Shown: positions 59,591 through 64,000 of the stretch, piece by piece
How positions within the stretch are numbered: the first letter of the stretch is position 1
Layout: each line of letters begins with the position of its first letter
Origin: Bacillus fungorum
Lineage (GTDB): Bacteria; Bacillota; Bacilli; Bacillales; Bacillaceae_G
Reading direction: 5' to 3'
DNA: 64,000 nt
NCBI RefSeq assembly: GCF_002746455.1
Contig: NZ_NWUW01000019.1
Span: 29,659 to 93,658, forward strand
Notes under the pieces: generated by a model
Told to the model about the DNA's origin: nothing
Database searches by the model: none
What the model saw: only the letters and a program-made list of their open reading frames with translations
Made by a program: the position numbers and the translations under genes

Positions 59591-61759
59591 ATGGAAATGG
59601 TAGATAATCGACAAGCGTTAATGAAAATGTTAGTGAAGGAATTAGGCTTTACCGAAAAGCAAGTTCGTCATGTTATTCAATTAACAGAAGAAGGTAACAC
59701 AGTTCCATTTATTGCTCGTTACCGAAAAGAATGGACAGGCTCTTTAGATGAAGTGCAAATTCGTACAATTTTAGAGAGATGGCAATATATGATGCAACTT
59801 GAAGATAGGAAAGAAGAGGTTCTTCGTCTTATTGATGAGAAGGGCAAACTGACAGGGGAGTTACGTCAGCAAATTGTGAAAGCTACAAAGTTGCAAGAAG
59901 TAGAAGATTTATATCGTCCATATAAAGAGAAAAGAAGAACGAAAGCAACGATTGCAAAAGAAAAAGGATTAGAACCATTAGCTGAATGGTTATTGTTATA
60001 TAAGAAAGAAGATCCAAATCAGAAGGCAATGGAGTTTATGAATGCAGAGAAAGAAGTGCAGTCTGCAGAAGAAGCATTACAAGGTGCCCAAGACATTATT
60101 GCAGAGATCGTTTCAGATGAAGCGGCGTATCGTAGTTGGATTCGGAATGTTACTTTTAGAAAAGGTGTTATGTCTTCGTCCGTAAAAGATGAAGAGAAAG
60201 ATGAAAAGAATATATATGAAATGTATTACAGTTATGAAGAACCTTTGCAGAAAGTCGTGCCGCATCGTGTGTTAGCGATGAATCGCGGTGAGAAAGAAGA
60301 TATATTGAGAGTTTCTGTTGTTCCACCAGTAGATGAGATAGTAGCTTTCTTATATAAGAAAGTAATTCGTGATAACGATTCAAAAAGTGCACAGTATGTA
60401 AAGTTAGCAATTGAGGATGGTTATAAACGATTAATTCAAGCTTCTATTGAAAGAGAGATTCGAAAAGAATTAACAGAAACAGCTGAGGAACAAGCGATAC
60501 ATATTTTCTCTGAGAACTTACGTAATTTGTTATTACAACCTCCAATGAAAGGGAAGGTTGTGTTAGCTGTAGACCCTGCATATAGAACGGGATGTAAATT
60601 AGCTATTGTAGACGATACGGGGAAAGTTCTATATATTGATGTTATTTATCCGCATCCACCAGTGCGTAAATATGAAGATGCAAAAGCGAAAGTTCTTTCT
60701 ATTATTGATAAATATCAAGTTGAAATGATTGCGATTGGGAATGGTACAGCTTCTAGAGAATCGGAAGAATTTATAGTTGATGTATTACAAAATGTGAAAC
60801 GAGAAGTCTTCTATATTATTGTGAACGAAGCGGGTGCGAGTGTGTATTCGGCTTCTGATTTAGCACGTGAGGAATTCCCGGATTTACAGGTTGAAGAAAG
60901 AAGTGCGGTTTCTATTGGAAGACGTCTGCAAGATCCACTTGCTGAACTTGTAAAGATTGATCCTAAATCAGTTGGGGTTGGACAATATCAACATGATGTA
61001 TCTCAAAAAAGATTAAATGAATCATTAACGTTTGTAGTAGAGACGGCAGTTAACCAAGTCGGTGTGAATGTAAATACAGCTTCAGTTGCGTTGTTACAAT
61101 ATGTTTCGGGTTTATCAAAAACTGTCGCGAAAAATATTGTAGCAAAGCGTGAAGAAGAAGGGAAATTTACAAAACGAACAGACTTAAAGAAAATACCACG
61201 TCTAGGTGCGAAGACATATGAACAATGTATAGGTTTCTTACGTATATTAGAAGGGGTAAATCCGTTAGACCGTACAGGTATTCATCCAGAACAATATAAA
61301 AATGTTGAATTGTTATTGAAGAGTCTAGGATTATCAAAAGATGACGTAGGGCAACCACAATTACAAAAGAGTTTAGAAGAAGTGGAGATTTCTAAGTTGT
61401 CGCAAGAAACAGGAGTTGGGGAGCCGACGTTAGTTGATATTATAGATGCACTCATTAGTCCGGAGCGAGACATGAGGGATGAGTTGCCTAAACCGCTTCT
61501 GAAAAAAGGGATTTTGAAATTAGAAGATTTAAAACGTGGTATGGAACTGGAAGGAACAGTTCGTAACGTTGTTGATTTTGGTGCTTTTGTTGATGTAGGT
61601 GTAAAACAAGATGGTTTAGTACATATTTCTAAACTAAGCAAACAGTACGTGAAGCATCCGTTAGATATTGTATCTGTCGGACAAATCGTCAAAGTATGGG
61701 TAGATGATATTGATACGAAAAAAGGTCGCGTTGCATTATCTATGTTGCCGATTGAATAG
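59591..61759 (+). CDS. tex: Tex-family RNA-binding transcription accessory protein
   Basis: Encodes 722 aa. N-terminal Tex domain (FTEKQVRHVIQLTEEGNTVP, FIARYRKEWTGSLDEVQI), YqgF-like fold (VVLAVDPAYRTGCKLAIVDD), HhH pair (KNIVAKREEEGKFTKRTDLK) and C-terminal S1 domain (GTVRNVVDFGAFVDVGVKQD). Binds nucleic acid in transcription/translation. Start uncertain: ATG 59591 or the TTG at 59585, which is nearer the GGAGG site. Confidence 0.93.
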   Translation: MEMVDNRQALMKMLVKELGFTEKQVRHVIQLTEEGNTVPFIARYRKEWTGSLDEVQIRTILERWQYMMQLEDRKEEVLRLIDEKGKLTGELRQQIVKATKLQEVEDLYRPYKEKRRTKATIAKEKGLEPLAEWLLLYKKEDPNQKAMEFMNAEKEVQSAEEALQGAQDIIAEIVSDEAAYRSWIRNVTFRKGVMSSSVKDEEKDEKNIYEMYYSYEEPLQKVVPHRVLAMNRGEKEDILRVSVVPPVDEIVAFLYKKVIRDNDSKSAQYVKLAIEDGYKRLIQASIEREIRKELTETAEEQAIHIFSENLRNLLLQPPMKGKVVLAVDPAYRTGCKLAIVDDTGKVLYIDVIYPHPPVRKYEDAKAKVLSIIDKYQVEMIAIGNGTASRESEEFIVDVLQNVKREVFYIIVNEAGASVYSASDLAREEFPDLQVEERSAVSIGRRLQDPLAELVKIDPKSVGVGQYQHDVSQKRLNESLTFVVETAVNQVGVNVNTASVALLQYVSGLSKTVAKNIVAKREEEGKFTKRTDLKKIPRLGAKTYEQCIGFLRILEGVNPLDRTGIHPEQYKNVELLLKSLGLSKDDVGQPQLQKSLEEVEISKLSQETGVGEPTLVDIIDALISPERDMRDELPKPLLKKGILKLEDLKRGMELEGTVRNVVDFGAFVDVGVKQDGLVHISKLSKQYVKHPLDIVSVGQIVKVWVDDIDTKKGRVALSMLPIE

Positions 61760-61767
61760 TAAGAGAA

Positions 61768-61797
61768 GAGAGCAGATGAAACTGCTCTTTTTTTATG
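61768..61797 (+). terminator. Terminator of tex
   Basis: AGAGCAG / CTGCTCT stem with seven T residues, also facing cmpA. Confidence 0.82.
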
Positions 61798-61816
61798 TGG
61801 TAAAACGTGTAATGGA

Positions 61817-61933
61817 TTAGGAGCTTTGATGTATTTTGCTATAATAAAACCAGCATTCATTTAGTAATTTAATTTGATACCGGTTTTTTTCAAAATATGC
61901 GCGTTGCATTTGTTTTTTTAGCCACGTAGGCAT
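61817..61933 (-). CDS. cmpA: Cortex morphogenetic protein CmpA (38 aa)
   Basis: Starts MPTWLKKQMQRAYFEKNRYQ and continues IKLLNECWFYY, nearly the same as the 37-aa B. subtilis CmpA. That protein acts with ClpXP in quality control of spore envelope assembly. Ribosome site AAGGAGGGATTCCT. Lies between tex and sprT as in B. subtilis. Its presence implies a spore former. It is too short for many gene callers. Confidence 0.92.
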   Translation of the reverse strand: MPTWLKKQMQRAYFEKNRYQIKLLNECWFYYSKIHQSS

Positions 61934-62128
61934 AGGAATCCCTCCTTGTTTAATCCTACTCTCAAAAATGTAAGGTACTATTGATGAGAGGTTGGTGAGT
62001 GGATTTCTATTTTTGCTATGTTTTTAGAAACCACGCTTCTTGAATGAGGATGGGTATATGTACTATTTAATATATGTATAAGAGAGGAGAAAAGTGTAAA
62101 AATATTTTTTTGTTTAGGAGGAATGGGA

Positions 62129-62587
62129 ATGGATGAGCAAGAAATACAAGGGCTAGTGGAAGAAGTATCGCTACAATACTTCGGAATGCCGTTTTTGCAT
62201 AAGGCAATGTTTAATAGTAGGTTGCGTACAACTGGTGGACGTTATCTATTGAATACGCACAATATTGAACTGAATTATCGATATTACGAAATGTATGGGA
62301 AAGAAGAATTAGTTGGGATCGTTAAACATGAACTTTGTCATTATCACTTACATATTACAGGGAGAGGGTATAAGCACCGGGATAAGGATTTTCGTGAACT
62401 GTTAAAGGCAGTTGGTGCACCGCGCTTTTGTAAACGAATGATGAATGAAGAGAAGGAAAAAAAGGTTTATATGTATGAATGTATGGAATGCTCGCTTCAA
62501 TATGTAAGGAGGCGTCAAATAAATACAAAAAGATATGTCTGCGGAAAGTGTAAAGGGAAACTAATCTTGATAAAGAAAACATCTTGA
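62129..62587 (+). CDS. SprT-family metalloprotease-like protein (YdcK)
   Basis: Encodes 152 aa. HExxH site [11 protein letters not shown] near residue 68, with the third ligand region [12 protein letters not shown], and a C-terminal zinc ribbon with two CxxC pairs (CMEC and CGKC). SprT-like proteins are presumed proteases acting on DNA-protein or stress targets. ATG 62129 has AGGAGG 7 bases upstream. Followed by the tRNA cluster. Confidence 0.88.
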   Translation: MDEQEIQGLVEEVSLQYFGMPFLHKAMFNSRLRTTGGRYLLNTHNIELNYRYYEMYGKEELVGIVKHELCHYHLHITGRGYKHRDKDFRELLKAVGAPRFCKRMMNEEKEKKVYMYECMECSLQYVRRRQINTKRYVCGKCKGKLILIKKTS

Positions 62588-62654
62588 CAGTGAAAACGCA
62601 ATCCAGTATATTATAAACATGTCACGTTTGTACAAGATGTTGTGAAAAAACTTC

Positions 62655-62683
62655 TTGACTTACGATGAGAAATTTTATAAGAT
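62655..62683 (+). promoter_or_regulatory. Promoter of the tRNA/rrn cluster
   Basis: TTGACT at 62655-62660, 17 bases, TAAGAT at 62678-62683, 18 bases before tRNA-Asn. Confidence 0.75.
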
Positions 62684-62701
62684 ACAAATTGTCTTTATTA
62701 T

Positions 62702-62776
62702 TCCGCAGTAGCTCAGTGGTAGAGCTATCGGCTGTTAACCGATCGGTCGTAGGTTCGAGTCCTACCTGCGGAGCCA
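62702..62776 (+). tRNA. tRNA-Asn (GTT)
   Basis: Acceptor TCCGCAG pairs with CTGCGGA; anticodon loop CTGTTAA; GGTTCGAGTCC T-arm; CCA encoded. Confidence 0.97.
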
Positions 62777-62779
62777 TAC

Positions 62780-62870
62780 AGAGAAGTACCCAAGTGGCTC
62801 AAGGGGCTCCCCTGCTAAGGGAGTAGATCGCGAACGCGGTGCGAGGGTTCGAATCCCTTCTTCTCTGCCA
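62780..62870 (+). tRNA. tRNA-Ser (GCT)
   Basis: Class II with long variable arm; acceptor AGAGAAG / CTTCTCT; anticodon GCT; CCA encoded. Confidence 0.97.
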
Positions 62871-62878
62871 TTCATATT

Positions 62879-62953
62879 GGCCCGTTGGTCAAGTGGTTAA
62901 GACACCGCCCTTTCACGGCGGTAACACGGGTTCGAATCCCGTACGGGTCACCA
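62879..62953 (+). tRNA. tRNA-Glu (TTC)
   Basis: Acceptor GGCCCGT / ACGGGTC; anticodon loop CTTTCAC; CCA encoded. Confidence 0.97.
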
Positions 62954-62957
62954 CTTC

Positions 62958-63033
62958 GGAGGATTAGCTCAGCTGGGAGAGCACCTGCCTTACAAGCAGG
63001 GGGTCGGCGGTTCGATCCCGTCATCCTCCACCA
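62958..63033 (+). tRNA. tRNA-Val (TAC)
   Basis: Acceptor GGAGGAT / ATCCTCC; anticodon TAC in CTTACAA; CCA encoded. Confidence 0.97.
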
Positions 63034-63079
63034 TAATATTATAATGAAAAGTAAAATGATATTAATGTAAAGATTAAAT

Positions 63080-63155
63080 GGTCCCGTGGTGTAGTGGTTA
63101 ACATGCCTGCCTGTCACGCAGGAGATCGCCGGTTCGACCCCGGTCGGGACCGCCA
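63080..63155 (+). tRNA. tRNA-Asp (GTC)
   Basis: Acceptor GGTCCCG / CGGGACC; anticodon GTC in CTGTCAC; CCA encoded. Confidence 0.97.
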
Positions 63156-63178
63156 TTTTAACTTCTGCTAATTGGCAG

Positions 63179-63207
63179 TTGTTTTTTATTGGTCATTATG
63201 GTATAAT
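63179..63207 (+). promoter_or_regulatory. Internal promoter before tRNA-Gln
   Basis: TTGTTT, 17 bases, TATAAT at 63202-63207, in the 87-base gap between tRNA-Asp and tRNA-Gln. Confidence 0.6.
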
Positions 63208-63242
63208 AACTTTTGTCTTTGAAAAGAAGATAAGTATTTCGA

Positions 63243-63317
63243 TGGGCTATAGCCAAGCGGTAAGGCAACGGACTTTGACTCCGTCATGCGCTGGTTCGAA
63301 TCCAGCTAGCCCAGCCA
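63243..63317 (+). tRNA. tRNA-Gln (TTG)
   Basis: Acceptor TGGGCTA / TAGCCCA; anticodon TTG in CTTTGAC; CCA encoded. Confidence 0.97.
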
Positions 63318-63322
63318 TTTAC

Positions 63323-63395
63323 GAGCCATTAGCTCAGTTGGTAGAGCATCTGACTTTTAATCAGAGGGTCGAAGGTTCGAGTCCTTCATGGCTCA
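63323..63395 (+). tRNA. tRNA-Lys (TTT)
   Basis: Acceptor GAGCCAT / ATGGCTC; anticodon TTT in CTTTTAA; CCA not encoded. Confidence 0.97.
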
Positions 63396-63411
63396 CTTTT
63401 GTTTTTTCCGC

Positions 63412-63494
<83 letters not shown>

Positions 63495-63517
63495 TCAAAA
63501 AATCTTTTAAAAAGTAC

Positions 63518-63546
63518 TTGCATTTGAAAAAGAAGTATGATAAGAT
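63518..63546 (+). promoter_or_regulatory. Internal promoter before tRNA-Arg
   Basis: TTGCAT at 63518-63523, 17 bases, TAAGAT at 63541-63546, in the 96-base gap after tRNA-Leu. Confidence 0.65.
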
Positions 63547-63590
63547 AATTGAGTCGCCAAAATACAACGACGAAAAAACATCATGAATAA

Positions 63591-63667
63591 GCGCCCGTAG
63601 CTCAATTGGATAGAGCGTTTGACTACGGATCAAGAGGTTAGGGGTTCGACTCCTCTCGGGCGCGCCA
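63591..63667 (+). tRNA. tRNA-Arg (ACG)
   Basis: Acceptor GCGCCCG / CGGGCGC; anticodon ACG; CCA encoded. Confidence 0.97.
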
Positions 63668-63671
63668 ATTA

Positions 63672-63748
63672 CGGGAAGTGGCTCAGCTTGGTAGAGCACC
63701 TGGTTTGGGACCAGGGGGTCGCAGGTTCAAATCCTGTCTTCCCGACCA
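63672..63748 (+). tRNA. tRNA-Pro (TGG)
   Basis: Acceptor CGGGAAG / CTTCCCG; anticodon TGG in TTTGGGA; CCA encoded. Confidence 0.97.
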
Positions 63749-63749
63749 C

Positions 63750-63820
63750 GCGGGTGTAGTTTAGTGGTAAAACAAGAGCCTTCCAAGCTCTGGTCGAGAG
63801 TTCGATTCTCTTCACCCGCT
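63750..63820 (+). tRNA. tRNA-Gly (TCC)
   Basis: Acceptor GCGGGTG / CACCCGC; anticodon TCC in CTTCCAA; CCA not encoded. Confidence 0.96.
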
Positions 63821-63896
63821 TTTAGTTCTTTGAAAACTGAACGAAACAAACAACGTGAAACGTCAATTTTTATTTTTAGATGCTAGACAAACTAAC

Positions 63897-64000
<104 letters not shown>

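Overview
The window is a low-GC Bacillus chromosome segment, most likely from the Bacillus cereus group. The main grounds are the 16S rRNA start at the right edge, the spore gene cmpA, and the B. subtilis-like order yvgK-modA-modB...yvgN and ddl-murF-cshA...acpS-ydcC-alr-ndoAI-ndoA...tex-cmpA-sprT-tRNAs-rrn. No prophage, transposase or CRISPR array was seen.

Layout. 1-7.2 kb: end of an oligopeptide (Opp) operon with oppA, a YusW-like lipoprotein, a cut-down AraC regulator, a TetR regulator with an ABC-2 type permease, a 59-codon relic of oppA, and a full oppA paralogue behind a SAM (S-box) riboswitch. 7.2-12.8 kb: glyoxal reductase and pyrroline-5-carboxylate reductase, glucose uptake protein, modB-modA without modC, and a divergent HTH/molybdate-binding-like regulator (YvgK type) across a 23-bp-arm palindrome. 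12.8-20.8 kb: ordinary genes (LysR/EamA pair, plsC, LacI regulator, PH-domain protein, YitT, YxeA-like protein) interleaved with tiny peptide operons missed by normal gene callers. 20.8-26.6 kb: a large lipoprotein, a DUF2334 deacetylase-like protein, a lytic transglycosylase-like protein, a GalT/HIT-like protein and a third kind of peptide operon. 26.6-42 kb: an ABC-F protein with an attenuator-like leader, a two-component system with an ABC-2 exporter, a six-gene peptide/nickel-type ABC importer with two binding proteins, and a HAD phosphatase. 43-44 kb: four tandem 35-36 aa membrane peptides. 44-48 kb: tyrosine/homogentisate catabolism (hppD, fah, hmgA) and a collapsed amino-acid permease. 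48-62.6 kb: MFS transporter, ddl, murF, cshA, uvsE, rhomboid, acpS, ydcC, alr, ndoAI-ndoA, tex, cmpA, sprT. 62.7-64 kb: eleven tRNA genes and the start of an rrn operon.

Main discovery candidate. Eight promoter regions between 13.0 and 26.3 kb (five on the minus strand, three on the plus strand) share one fixed geometry: CTTACA-N4-TGTAAG or a degraded form, then a CGATAGT-like heptamer starting exactly 33 bases after the first C, then exactly 19 bases to a TAYAAT-like -10. They drive peptide genes of 25-40 codons, a decayed peptide relic, a short terminator-ended transcript and a YxeA-like secreted protein. The peptides fall into an amphipathic type 1 (C-terminal DAKAV..LN motif) and a membrane type 2 (DFVG.ASG...LTA motif). 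They are usually paired in a two-cistron operon. Type 2 is recognisably related to the four tandem peptides at 43.4-43.9 kb. The regulator is not in this window. The 16-bp, N4-centred palindrome has the same layout as boxes bound by PlcR-type (RNPP) regulators, but its sequence differs.
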